DNA from: JABFRJ01 sp963847145
GTDB taxonomy: Bacteria; Pseudomonadota; Alphaproteobacteria; Rhizobiales; Hyphomicrobiaceae
Assembly (NCBI GenBank): GCA_963847145.1
Contig: CAWJYN010000003.1
Location: forward strand, 1,426,001 to 1,490,000
DNA length: 64,000 bases
Direction of reading: 5' to 3'
Shown: one piece after another, positions 17,023 through 24,772 of the stretch
Position numbering within the stretch: position 1 is the stretch's first letter
Layout of the letters: each line of letters opens with the position of its first letter
Position numbers and translations under genes: made by a program
The notes under the pieces: generated by a model
The model's input: only the letters and a program-made list of their open reading frames with translations
Told to the model about the DNA's origin: nothing
Databases searched by the model: none

Positions 17023-17885
17023 GCGGTTTGGCGCTCTGCCGCGTCGAGGGTATTCTGCAATAGACAGGCAATGGTCATCGGGCCGACGCCGCCGGGCACC
17101 GGCGTGATGGCGCCGGCCACGGCGAGCGCTTCGTCAAAGGCGACGTCGCCGACAAGACGTGTTTTGCCCTCACCGGCCGGCACACGATTGATACCAACGT
17201 CGATGACAATGGCGCCGGGCTTGATCCAACTGCCGCGGACCATCTGCGGGCGGCCTACTGCGGCGATGAGCAAATCGGCGCGGCGCACGACGCTTTCGAG
17301 ATCGCGGGTGCGGGAGTGGGCAATCGTCACGGTGCAATCCTCGCGCAGTAGCAGTTGGGCCACGGGTTTGCCGACGATGTTTGAGCGTCCGATGACGACG
17401 ACTTCCAGGCCGGCGAGTTTTGGCCGTACAGACTTTGCGAGCATCACCGACCCGGTCGGCGTGCACGGTGCGAGGCATGGTTCGCCGATCGAGAGACGGC
17501 CGACATTGACCGGGTGGAACCCATCGACGTCCTTGCCGGGATCAATGGCGCGGAGCACGGCTTCGGCGTCGATCTGTTTGGGCAGCGGCAATTGCACGAG
17601 GATGCCGTGCACATCGCGCCGCGCGTTCAAGGTGGCGACAATTGCCAGCAGTTCGGCCTGCGTGGCGGTCGCTGGCAGCTTGTGCTCGAACGAGGCCATG
17701 CCTGCTTCGATGGTCTGGGCGTGTTTGTTGCGGACGTAGACTTGGCTCGCTGGGTCTTCACCGACGAGCACAACAGCGAGGCCCGGCGTGATGCCACGTT
17801 GTGCTCTGAGTGCGATCACACGCCCGGCAATTTCAGCGCGGAGGTTTTGTGCAATCGTTTTGCCGTCGATGATCTGTGCCGGCAT
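17010..17885 (-). CDS. folD: Bifunctional methylenetetrahydrofolate dehydrogenase / cyclohydrolase
   Basis: 291 aa. FolD interconverts 5,10-methylene-, methenyl- and 10-formyl-tetrahydrofolate in one-carbon metabolism, using NADP. The substrate-site segment VGEDPASQVYVRNKHAQTIE carries the catalytic Tyr and Lys, followed by VQLPLPKQID, the KDVDGFHPVNVGRL loop, the dinucleotide-binding GRSNIVGKPVA and the C-terminal TPVPGGVGPMT. The length is normal for the family. It is the last gene of yggT-yggU-folD, starting ten bases after the stop of the yggU-like gene. Confidence 0.97.
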   Translation of the reverse strand: MPAQIIDGKTIAQNLRAEIAGRVIALRAQRGITPGLAVVLVGEDPASQVYVRNKHAQTIEAGMASFEHKLPATATQAELLAIVATLNARRDVHGILVQLPLPKQIDAEAVLRAIDPGKDVDGFHPVNVGRLSIGEPCLAPCTPTGSVMLAKSVRPKLAGLEVVVIGRSNIVGKPVAQLLLREDCTVTIAHSRTRDLESVVRRADLLIAAVGRPQMVRGSWIKPGAIVIDVGINRVPAGEGKTRLVGDVAFDEALAVAGAITPVPGGVGPMTIACLLQNTLDAAERQTAHPS

Positions 17886-17895
17886 GGGTCGAGCC

Positions 17896-18225
17896 TTATT
17901 TGTCGCTTAGGGCGGCGATCAAGTCTTCGATTGCCGGTGCCAGTTCCAGTGGCTCGCCCGAAACGGCCACTGTTTTCAATCGTGCCGTATGGCCCGATAT
18001 CAGGCTGACCCGGCCGCGCGCAACACCGATCCAGTCGGCGATCAATCGTTCCAAGGCAGTGTTGGCCTTGCCGCCGTCCGGCACCGCGCGGACGCGAACC
18101 TTGAGGAACGGCTCATCGCCGCGGGTCTCGATGCCATCGATCGTGTCTTCGACGGACTTCGGGGTGAGGCGGACGCGAAGTTCGACGCCGTCCTTGGTCG
18201 CGCGCACGATGCCGGAGGTGCTCAC
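17896..18225 (-). CDS. DUF167 (YggU) family protein, GTG start
   Basis: 109 aa from GTG 18225, which overlaps the yggT stop codon by four bases (GTGA). The frame is open far upstream but the fold begins at DGVELRVRLTPKS. The hallmark VRVRAVPDGGKANTALERLIAD and RVSLISGHTARLKTVAVSG match YggU/DUF167, a small conserved protein of unknown biochemical role usually encoded next to yggT. Co-transcription with yggT and folD is likely. Confidence 0.9.
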   Translation of the reverse strand: MSTSGIVRATKDGVELRVRLTPKSVEDTIDGIETRGDEPFLKVRVRAVPDGGKANTALERLIADWIGVARGRVSLISGHTARLKTVAVSGEPLELAPAIEDLIAALSDK

Positions 18226-18512
18226 CGGATTTGGTCTGCGATGGTGGCAATGACGACTGAACGGAGGAACACACATGCCAGCAATAGAACGAGCGGCGCG
18301 AAGTCGAGACCACCGGTATTGGGGAGCATCCGCCGGATCGGGCGCAGTAGCGGCTCGGTGACGGCACGGAGCCCTTCGTTGATCGAGCGCACCAGCGGCA
18401 TCGAGCCGTTGACCACTCCGAACTGAATCAGCATGCCGAGAACAATGGCGATAATCACGATCCATTCGTAGAGGGAGACCAGATAGTCGAGAAATCCGAG
18501 AAGTCTGATCAT
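18222..18512 (-). CDS. YggT family membrane protein
   Basis: 96 aa from ATG 18512 (MIRLLGFLDYLVSLYEWIV). There are two hydrophobic segments separated by a loop with the family motif PLLRPIRRMLPNTGGLDFAPLV. YggT proteins are small inner-membrane proteins linked by some reports to osmotic or cation homeostasis; the mechanism is not settled. It heads a three-gene unit with the DUF167 gene and folD. Confidence 0.92.
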   Translation of the reverse strand: MIRLLGFLDYLVSLYEWIVIIAIVLGMLIQFGVVNGSMPLVRSINEGLRAVTEPLLRPIRRMLPNTGGLDFAPLVLLLACVFLRSVVIATIADQIR

Positions 18513-18617
18513 TGTTGATTCCGTCGTGTCTACGTCTGCGATATGGCGCGGTTGGGCGGCTAAAGTCCCTGTAGTCGGCTGCCCGGCTTGGGGCAAGATG
18601 TTTCAACCGGCGTCCCG

Positions 18618-19094
18618 TCAGGGTGCATTCAAATCCCGCCGATAAGCAACGTAGACTTGGTCGCAGGCGACTGCTGAGGCTTCGGTGGTGGCGTTGCCGG
18701 CGCGGATGCGGCGCCGCATGGACCAGGACTGTTCTGGCGCCAGATCAACAACCAATTCGCGGACCAACTCGCTGCCGGTGGCTTGCGCGCGCCAACGGCG
18801 CAGCAGAACGCGGCCCTCGGTGACCGCACGCAACATCGGCAGGAACAATCCGAGATCGGTGATTGGCTGATTTTCCGCACTCTCCGGACCGATATCGCAA
18901 TCGAACACTTGCTCACGCGAAAGCATGAGTTCGACCGGGCAGGCGTTGGGCTGATGGGGTGTCAGCCGCACACGCCAATAGCGTTCCGCTTGCTCGCGCT
19001 CGATTGCGGCGTGCGCTGCCATTGACGGCAGCCATGCGTCGATCGCGGCCGTCGCGTCGGCAAAGCCGCGATTGAAAACGTCTTGCGGTTGCAT
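18618..19094 (-). CDS. Conserved-looking hypothetical protein, 158 aa
   Basis: I do not recognise the family. The protein starts at ATG 19094 and lacks a signal peptide or membrane segment. It appears to be an alpha/beta domain, with a helical N-terminal 35 residues and then alternating strands (RYWRVRLTP, CPVELMLS, RVLLRRWRA, LVRELVVDLAP). Amino-acid use resembles neighbouring genes and the frame has no better competitor on either strand. It lies between gst (gap 94 bases) and yggT (gap 105 bases) on the same strand, so it may be part of either unit. Confidence 0.68.
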   Translation of the reverse strand: MQPQDVFNRGFADATAAIDAWLPSMAAHAAIEREQAERYWRVRLTPHQPNACPVELMLSREQVFDCDIGPESAENQPITDLGLFLPMLRAVTEGRVLLRRWRAQATGSELVRELVVDLAPEQSWSMRRRIRAGNATTEASAVACDQVYVAYRRDLNAP

Positions 19095-19188
19095 TTCCCC
19101 CCCGCCGGCCAGGATGTGGCCAAGGTCTCGCGACGCGCACTGGGACCGGCGTTACCGCACTCTGCGTGGCACATCAAGGTCTGGCACA

Positions 19189-19815
19189 TCAAGCCTGGGT
19201 CGCGGCGAGTTCCTGGTCTTTTGCCATGGCTCTGGCCTGCGCCGGACGTCCGGCAATCCGTGCGAGGTAGGCCGTCACCGCCGGATGCTCGGGAAGGATC
19301 TTCCATATCGTCATCCACCGGAGCGCGCTGCCCCACAACACATCGGCGGCCGAGAACTTGTCACCGAGGAAATAGTGGCCGGCGCCGAGTTGATCCGTCA
19401 CCATTTTGAAGAGTGATTCGAAGTCGCCGTACGGCGACATGGCGCGACCGCCTGGATCGCGCTTCATGGCGCGGTCGACGACGGCCGGCTCCAAGGCGGC
19501 CGCATACATCGTCATCCAGCGCAGATACGGGCCGCGCAAGGGATCGCCAATCGCCGGTGCCAGCTTGGCAGCCGGGAACGCGTCGGCCAGATAAAGCAGA
19601 ATTGCGACGGTTTCGGTGATGACCGCGTCACCATGCTTGAGCGCCGGTATTTTGCCGAGGGGATTGATCGCGAGATAAGCGGGTGCGTGGTTCTCATTGT
19701 TCCTTGTGTTGAGCACATGCAGTTGATACGGCGCACCAAGCTCTTCGAGCATCCATAGTGCGGTGGAGGAACGGGTGTTGGGTGCGTGGTAAAGCGTGAC
19801 GGGGGTTTGGGTCAT
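19189..19815 (-). CDS. Glutathione S-transferase family protein
   Basis: 208 aa from ATG 19815, which has a GGAG site seven bases upstream; an in-frame ATG at 19836 is less supported. The thioredoxin-like N-terminal domain carries TLYHAPNTRSSTALWMLEEL (probable catalytic Ser in NTRSST) and the cis-proline motif GKIPALKHGDAVITET for glutathione contact. An all-helical C-terminal domain with FLGDKFSAADVLWGS (the N-capping box) follows. The substrate is unknown. It lies 23 bases after ghrA and looks like the end of the yej-ghrA-gst transcription unit. Confidence 0.92.
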   Translation of the reverse strand: MTQTPVTLYHAPNTRSSTALWMLEELGAPYQLHVLNTRNNENHAPAYLAINPLGKIPALKHGDAVITETVAILLYLADAFPAAKLAPAIGDPLRGPYLRWMTMYAAALEPAVVDRAMKRDPGGRAMSPYGDFESLFKMVTDQLGAGHYFLGDKFSAADVLWGSALRWMTIWKILPEHPAVTAYLARIAGRPAQARAMAKDQELAATQA

Positions 19816-19838
19816 AGGGGACTCCAGGGTAGACATGA

Positions 19839-20795
19839 CTAGTAGCCAACCGTGCGATCAATGACGTTCTTAAGCGGCTCGCCGCGTTCGTAGGCAAGAA
19901 TTTGGGCCGCAACAGCGGCAGCAATTTCGTCGGCATCACTGTCAGCGGCGTTGTGCGGCGTGACGATCACGTTGGGATGCGACCACAGCGGTGATGCCGA
20001 TGACAACGGTTCGCTTTCGAACACGTCAAGTGTCGCAGCGCCCAGTGTACCATCGTCGAGGCAGGTGAGGATGTCGGTCTCACTCTGCAGGCCGCCACGG
20101 CCGGCGTTGATCAACACGGGTGCGCTGAGCACACCATCGCGGGCGAGTTGGCGGAACAGTTTGCGGTTCAAGATGCCGCGGGTTTCTGGCGTCAGCGGTA
20201 TCAACGCGACCAGGATGTCGGTTGCATTCAGGAATGCAGGAAGCTCGGCCTGTCCGCTATAGGTTGTCACGCCGGTGACGTGCTTTGTACTGCGGCTCCA
20301 ACCGGAGACGCGAAAGCCGAGGCGCACCAGGACTTCGGCCGCGTCGCGACCGAGTTCACCCATGCCCATGATGCCGACACGCACCGCTTTGGCCGCCCAT
20401 TGATCTTCCGCGCGCCAGGCCTTGTCGCGTTGTGCCAAAAGCAGCATGGGCAGGCGGCGATGATGCAGCAGCACGTGGAGCGTGACGTACTCGGTCATGC
20501 GTTTGGTCAGGTCGGTGTTGACAATGCGGACCAGCGGCACGGGCGGCATACTCTCGTCAGTGAGCACCGCGTCGACACCAGCGCCCAAATTGAAGATGAC
20601 TTCGAGTTTCGGCAGCGTTGCGAGCAATCCAGGTGTCGGCTTCCAGACAGCGGCGTAGCGGACCGCTTCAGGGGCGATGGTCCCGGCGCCATGGCGTACG
20701 ATGGCGTGTTTGGGGAGCGCGGCGGCGAACCGTGCCTGCCACCGCTCCGGCGACCAATTGCCGTCGGCGCTGTTGATGGCCAACAGCAGCGTCAT
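19839..20795 (-). CDS. ghrA: 2-hydroxyacid dehydrogenase, glyoxylate/hydroxypyruvate reductase A type
   Basis: 318 aa. The D-isomer-specific 2-hydroxyacid dehydrogenase fold is clear: the Rossmann motif GIMGMGELG near 140, NAGRGGLQSE with the substrate-binding arginine, DVFESEPL with the catalytic glutamate and TPHNAAD with the catalytic histidine. The N-terminal WSPERWQ and FNLGAGVDAV match the GhrA subgroup, which reduces glyoxylate and hydroxypyruvate with NADPH. The gene overlaps yejF by four bases, an unusual pairing of a reductase with a peptide transporter. The substrate is inferred from family only. Confidence 0.88.
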   Translation of the reverse strand: MTLLLAINSADGNWSPERWQARFAAALPKHAIVRHGAGTIAPEAVRYAAVWKPTPGLLATLPKLEVIFNLGAGVDAVLTDESMPPVPLVRIVNTDLTKRMTEYVTLHVLLHHRRLPMLLLAQRDKAWRAEDQWAAKAVRVGIMGMGELGRDAAEVLVRLGFRVSGWSRSTKHVTGVTTYSGQAELPAFLNATDILVALIPLTPETRGILNRKLFRQLARDGVLSAPVLINAGRGGLQSETDILTCLDDGTLGAATLDVFESEPLSSASPLWSHPNVIVTPHNAADSDADEIAAAVAAQILAYERGEPLKNVIDRTVGY

Positions 20796-22438
20796 GATGC
20801 GACGGCCTCCCGGCCGGCGACTGCGAGATTGAAGGCGGCAGCCAGCAGCGCCTTGGTGTAGGGCTCGCGTGGTGCATCGAAGATGGCTTGTGACGGGCCT
20901 TCCTCGACAATGCGGCCGTTCTTCATGACGATGACGTAGTTGGCGAGGGCGCGGACAACGCGCAGGTCGTGGCTGATGAAGAGATACGAAAGATCGCGCG
21001 TGCGTTGCAGGTCGCGCAGCAAGTCGACGATTTGCGCCTGCACGCTCATGTCGAGGGCGCTGGTCGGTTCGTCCAGCATGACGAATTTCGGTTCGAGCAC
21101 CATGGCCCGCGCGATGGCGATGCGCTGGCGCTGGCCGCCAGAGAACTCGTGCGGGTAGCGATCCTGCATATCGCCAACTAGGCCCACGGTTTCCAACGCG
21201 GTCGAGACGCGGCGGCGCCGCTCGTCAGCGTCGAGATCGGGAAGCTGGATGGTGAGGCCCTCTTCGATGATCTGGCCGACCGATAGGCGGGGTGAGAGTG
21301 AGCCGTAGGGGTCCTGAAAGACAATCTGCATTTCGCGGCGCAGCGGGCGCATCGCGGCACTGTCGTGGCCATCGATGCGGTTGCCCATGTAAACGATGGG
21401 GCCTTGTGAGGACGCGAGCCGCAGGATGGCAAGTCCGAGTGTCGTTTTGCCGGATCCCAACTCACCGACGACGCCGATGGTTTCGCCCTGCCGGAGTTTG
21501 AGTGACACCCCGTCGACGGCTTTGATGTGATCGACGGTCCGGCGGAGCAGGCCGCGCTTGATAGGGAACCAGACTTTCAGATTGTCGGTTTCGACGACCG
21601 TTGGAGCATCGGGCCGGGCTTCCGGCGCGCGGCCCTTAGGCTCAGCCGAGATCAACATGCGGGTATAAGGGTGCTGTGGCTTAGAAAAGATCTGTGTGGC
21701 CGGGCCTTCTTCGACGATCTTGCCGTGCTGCATGACATAGACGCGCTCAGCCATTTTGCGAACGATGCCAAGATCGTGTGTGATGAGCAGCATCGCCATG
21801 CCCATTTCTTGCTTGAGTTCGATGAGCAGCTCGAGGATTTGTGCCTGGATCGTGACATCGAGGGCAGTGGTCGGTTCGTCAGCGATCAAAAGATCGGGCT
21901 CGTTGGCGAGTGCCATGGCAATCATGACGCGCTGACGCTGGCCACCCGAGAGCTGATGGGGATAGGCGCTCAGTCTCTTTTCGGGGTCCGGGATGCCGAC
22001 GCGCCGCAGCAACTCGAGCATGCGGACGCGCGCTGCTGCATCGCCCATGCCCCGATGGATTTTCAGCACTTCCGTCACTTGCCGCTCGATGGTGTGCAGC
22101 GGGTTCAGCGAGGTCATCGGCTCTTGGAAAATGATGGATATGCGCCGGCCGCGGATGCTGCGCATATCGGCTTCGCTGGCCGTCAGCATGTCGCGGCCTT
22201 CGAAGAAGATTTCACCGCCTGGATGGGATGCAGCGGGGTACTGGAGGAGCTTCAGAATTGACAACGCCGAGACGGATTTTCCGGAGCCGCTCTCGCCTAC
22301 CAGCGCGACGGTCTCACCGCGGCGTATATTAAAAGACACGCCTTTGACGGCGAGTGTCTGGCGTTCGCCGTGGCCGAACGCGACTTGAAGATCGCGGACG
22401 CGAACGAGGGTGTCGGACGTATTGGCGGCGTCGCTCAT
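20792..22438 (-). CDS. yejF: Peptide ABC transporter, fused double ATP-binding protein (YejF-like)
   Basis: 548 aa with two complete ABC cassettes, the normal YejF layout. Cassette 1 has Walker A GESGSGKS (48-55), signature LSGGQRQR and Walker B LLIADEPTTALD. Cassette 2 has Walker A GELGSGKT, signature FSGGQRQR and FVMLDEPTSALD. The second Walker A has Leu where Ser is usual, which need not abolish activity. It powers uptake through the adjacent YejB and YejE permeases. The gene overlaps yejE by four bases upstream and ghrA by four bases downstream. Confidence 0.94.
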   Translation of the reverse strand: MSDAANTSDTLVRVRDLQVAFGHGERQTLAVKGVSFNIRRGETVALVGESGSGKSVSALSILKLLQYPAASHPGGEIFFEGRDMLTASEADMRSIRGRRISIIFQEPMTSLNPLHTIERQVTEVLKIHRGMGDAAARVRMLELLRRVGIPDPEKRLSAYPHQLSGGQRQRVMIAMALANEPDLLIADEPTTALDVTIQAQILELLIELKQEMGMAMLLITHDLGIVRKMAERVYVMQHGKIVEEGPATQIFSKPQHPYTRMLISAEPKGRAPEARPDAPTVVETDNLKVWFPIKRGLLRRTVDHIKAVDGVSLKLRQGETIGVVGELGSGKTTLGLAILRLASSQGPIVYMGNRIDGHDSAAMRPLRREMQIVFQDPYGSLSPRLSVGQIIEEGLTIQLPDLDADERRRRVSTALETVGLVGDMQDRYPHEFSGGQRQRIAIARAMVLEPKFVMLDEPTSALDMSVQAQIVDLLRDLQRTRDLSYLFISHDLRVVRALANYVIVMKNGRIVEEGPSQAIFDAPREPYTKALLAAAFNLAVAGREAVAS

Positions 22439-23637
22439 CGGAACGTCTTTCTGGGATCGAGCGCGTCGCGGACGCCTTCACCGATAAAGATCAAAAGGCT
22501 GAGTAACCCAGCGATCGAGAAGAAGGCGGCGAGCGCGATCCACGGCGCTTGAAGGTTGGCGGTCGCCTGGGTCAAGAGTTCGCCAAGCGAGGGCGAGCCC
22601 GGCGGCAGCCCGAGGCCGAGGAAGTCGAGGGCGGTGAGGGATGTGATTGCGCCGGTCAGCTTGAAGGGCAGGAACGTCAAGGTCGCGACCATGGCGTTCG
22701 GCAGGATGTGTTTGAACATGATCTTGGCATCGGACAGTCCGAGCGCGCGGGCTGCTGTGACGTACTCGAGATTACGGCCGCGTAGGAATTCGGCGCGGAC
22801 GACGCCGACGAGGCCGACCCACTCGAACAGCAGCAGAATGCCAAGCAGTGTCCAGAAGCCCGGCACGAGGACGGACGAGATGATGATGAGGACGAACAGC
22901 ACGGGGATCGAAGACCAGATTTCCAGGAAGCGCTGAAAGATCAGATCGACTTTACCGCCAAAGTAGCCTTGGACAGCGCCAGCGGCGATGCCGATGATTG
23001 ATCCGATCGTGGTGAGCAGCAGGCCAAACAGAACCGAGATCCGCAGTCCATAAAGGAGGCGCGCGAAGATATCGCGGCCCTGGTCGTCGGTGCCAAGCCA
23101 ATTGCGATTGCCGAGTGCTTCATAGCGCTGCACTTGGTCGGTTGGTGCTTCGCAATAAGGCTTCTTGGTGGCCCAAGGTGGCGGCGCGGGAAAACCAAGA
23201 CACAAGCCGCTCTCATTCTTCAGGCGCGGGTAGTCCTTGTTGATGGATGAATAGGAGTAGCGGATCGGCGGCCAGAGCATCCAGCCGTGGGCTTTGATCT
23301 CATCCAAGATAACAGGGTCTTTGTAGTCAGTAACGGCGAGGAAGCCGCCGAATTTTTCTTCCGGATAGTTCACCAGAACGGGCATTAGCCACTCGCCCTT
23401 GTAGCGCATCAGCACCGGCTTATCATTGGCGATGAATTCGGAAAAAAGGGAGAGACCGAACACGCTGAGAAACAGCCACAGGCTCAGATACGCGCGGCGG
23501 TTGGCCTTGAAGTTGGCCCAGCGGCGGCGATTGATGGGGTTGAATGTTAGGCGTTGTGTGAGCCACGTGCGCAGTGGCGACGGCGCCGCTGCACGTGCCG
23601 TTGGTTCGCTGATAGGCGCTGTGCCGGATGCGTCCAT
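22435..23637 (-). CDS. yejE: Peptide ABC transporter permease (YejE-like)
   Basis: 400 aa. The N-terminal membrane anchor and a large periplasmic loop (about 60-170, with the CLGFPAPPP and GTDDQGRDIFARLLYG motifs) are typical of YejE. A DppC-type permease domain follows with the EAA-like loop ARALGLSDAKIMFKHILPNA that contacts the ATPase, and five more membrane segments. It forms the transport channel with YejB. It begins three bases after the yejB stop and overlaps yejF by four bases. Confidence 0.94.
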   Translation of the reverse strand: MDASGTAPISEPTARAAAPSPLRTWLTQRLTFNPINRRRWANFKANRRAYLSLWLFLSVFGLSLFSEFIANDKPVLMRYKGEWLMPVLVNYPEEKFGGFLAVTDYKDPVILDEIKAHGWMLWPPIRYSYSSINKDYPRLKNESGLCLGFPAPPPWATKKPYCEAPTDQVQRYEALGNRNWLGTDDQGRDIFARLLYGLRISVLFGLLLTTIGSIIGIAAGAVQGYFGGKVDLIFQRFLEIWSSIPVLFVLIIISSVLVPGFWTLLGILLLFEWVGLVGVVRAEFLRGRNLEYVTAARALGLSDAKIMFKHILPNAMVATLTFLPFKLTGAITSLTALDFLGLGLPPGSPSLGELLTQATANLQAPWIALAAFFSIAGLLSLLIFIGEGVRDALDPRKTFR

Positions 23638-23640
23638 GGC

Positions 23641-24744
23641 TCAGACCTCCCGGCTTTCGAAATCAATGCGGGGATCAACGAGCGTGTAGACGAAATCGGT
23701 CAGCAGGTGGATCAACAAACCCATGACGGCGAAGATGTAGAGCGTTGCGAAGATGACCGGATAGTCGCGATTGATCACGCTTTCCCAGCCGAGGAGGCCA
23801 AGTCCATCGAGCGAAAAGATCTTCTCGATGAGCAACGAGCCGGAAAAGAAGGCGTGAATAAACGCGCTCGGAAAGCCGGCGACGACCAGCAACATCGCAT
23901 TGCGAAAAACGTGGCCGTACAGAACGCGCGCCTCGCCCAGACCCTTGGCGCGGGCGGTTGTTACGTATTGTTTGCGGATCTCGTCGAGGAAGGAGTTTTT
24001 GGTGAGGAACGTCATGGTGGTGAAGGCGCCCACCGACATGGCGATCAGCGGCAATGTGAGATGCCAGAAGTAGTCGGTGATTTTACCGAACCACGACAGG
24101 CTTTGCCAATTCTCGGAGGTGATCCCGCGCAGCGGAAACCACTGGAAGAACGAGCCACCGGCGAACACGACCAGCAGCAGCACAGCCAACAGGAAGCCTG
24201 GGATGGCGTAGCCGACAACCAGCACGGTCGACGTCCAGGTGTCGAATTTCTCGCCGTCATGCACGGCCTTGCGGATGCCGAGCGGAATGGAGATGAGATA
24301 GGTGATGAGGGTGATCCAGATCCCGAGAGAGATCGAGACAGGCATCTTTTCCTTGATCAGCTGCAGCACCGAAACATCACGGAAATAGCTCTTGCCGAAG
24401 TCGAGGGTGAGATAGTTCTTGATCATCAGCAGGAAGCGCTCGTGGGCGGGCTTGTCGAAGCCGAACTGCTTTTCGAGGCTTTTGATGAAGGCTGGATCGA
24501 GGCCCTGGGCGCCGCGATATTTAGAGCTTTCACCGCCAACCGCACCCGCTGGGCCGCGCGCCAACCCATCACCAGAGCCGCCGCCGACGCGTTCTGCCGC
24601 CGAGACTTCCGTGCCCGAGACTTGGGCGATGATGCGCTCAATGGGTCCACCGGGGGCGAATTGGATAATGGTGAAGCTGATCAGCATGATCCCGAGCATC
24701 GTTGGGAAGATGAGCAGCAGACGTTTCAACAGGTAGGCGGCCAT
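23641..24744 (-). CDS. yejB: Peptide ABC transporter permease (YejB-like)
   Basis: 367 aa DppB-type permease. The N-terminal LLKRLLLIFPTMLGIMLISF segment and QFAPGGPIE are family hallmarks. A glycine-rich insertion (about 45-75) before the loop GLDPAFIKSLEKQFGFDKP is characteristic of YejB. The EAA loop YVTTARAKGLGEARVLYGHVFRNA precedes the final membrane spans, and the C-terminus VDPRIDFESREV is conserved in the family. The substrate class in E. coli is microcin C-like and other oligopeptides; here it is inferred. Confidence 0.94.
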   Translation of the reverse strand: MAAYLLKRLLLIFPTMLGIMLISFTIIQFAPGGPIERIIAQVSGTEVSAAERVGGGSGDGLARGPAGAVGGESSKYRGAQGLDPAFIKSLEKQFGFDKPAHERFLLMIKNYLTLDFGKSYFRDVSVLQLIKEKMPVSISLGIWITLITYLISIPLGIRKAVHDGEKFDTWTSTVLVVGYAIPGFLLAVLLLVVFAGGSFFQWFPLRGITSENWQSLSWFGKITDYFWHLTLPLIAMSVGAFTTMTFLTKNSFLDEIRKQYVTTARAKGLGEARVLYGHVFRNAMLLVVAGFPSAFIHAFFSGSLLIEKIFSLDGLGLLGWESVINRDYPVIFATLYIFAVMGLLIHLLTDFVYTLVDPRIDFESREV

Positions 24745-24772
24745 CAGCGCAGCGCTCGCGAGGGTTTCAGCA

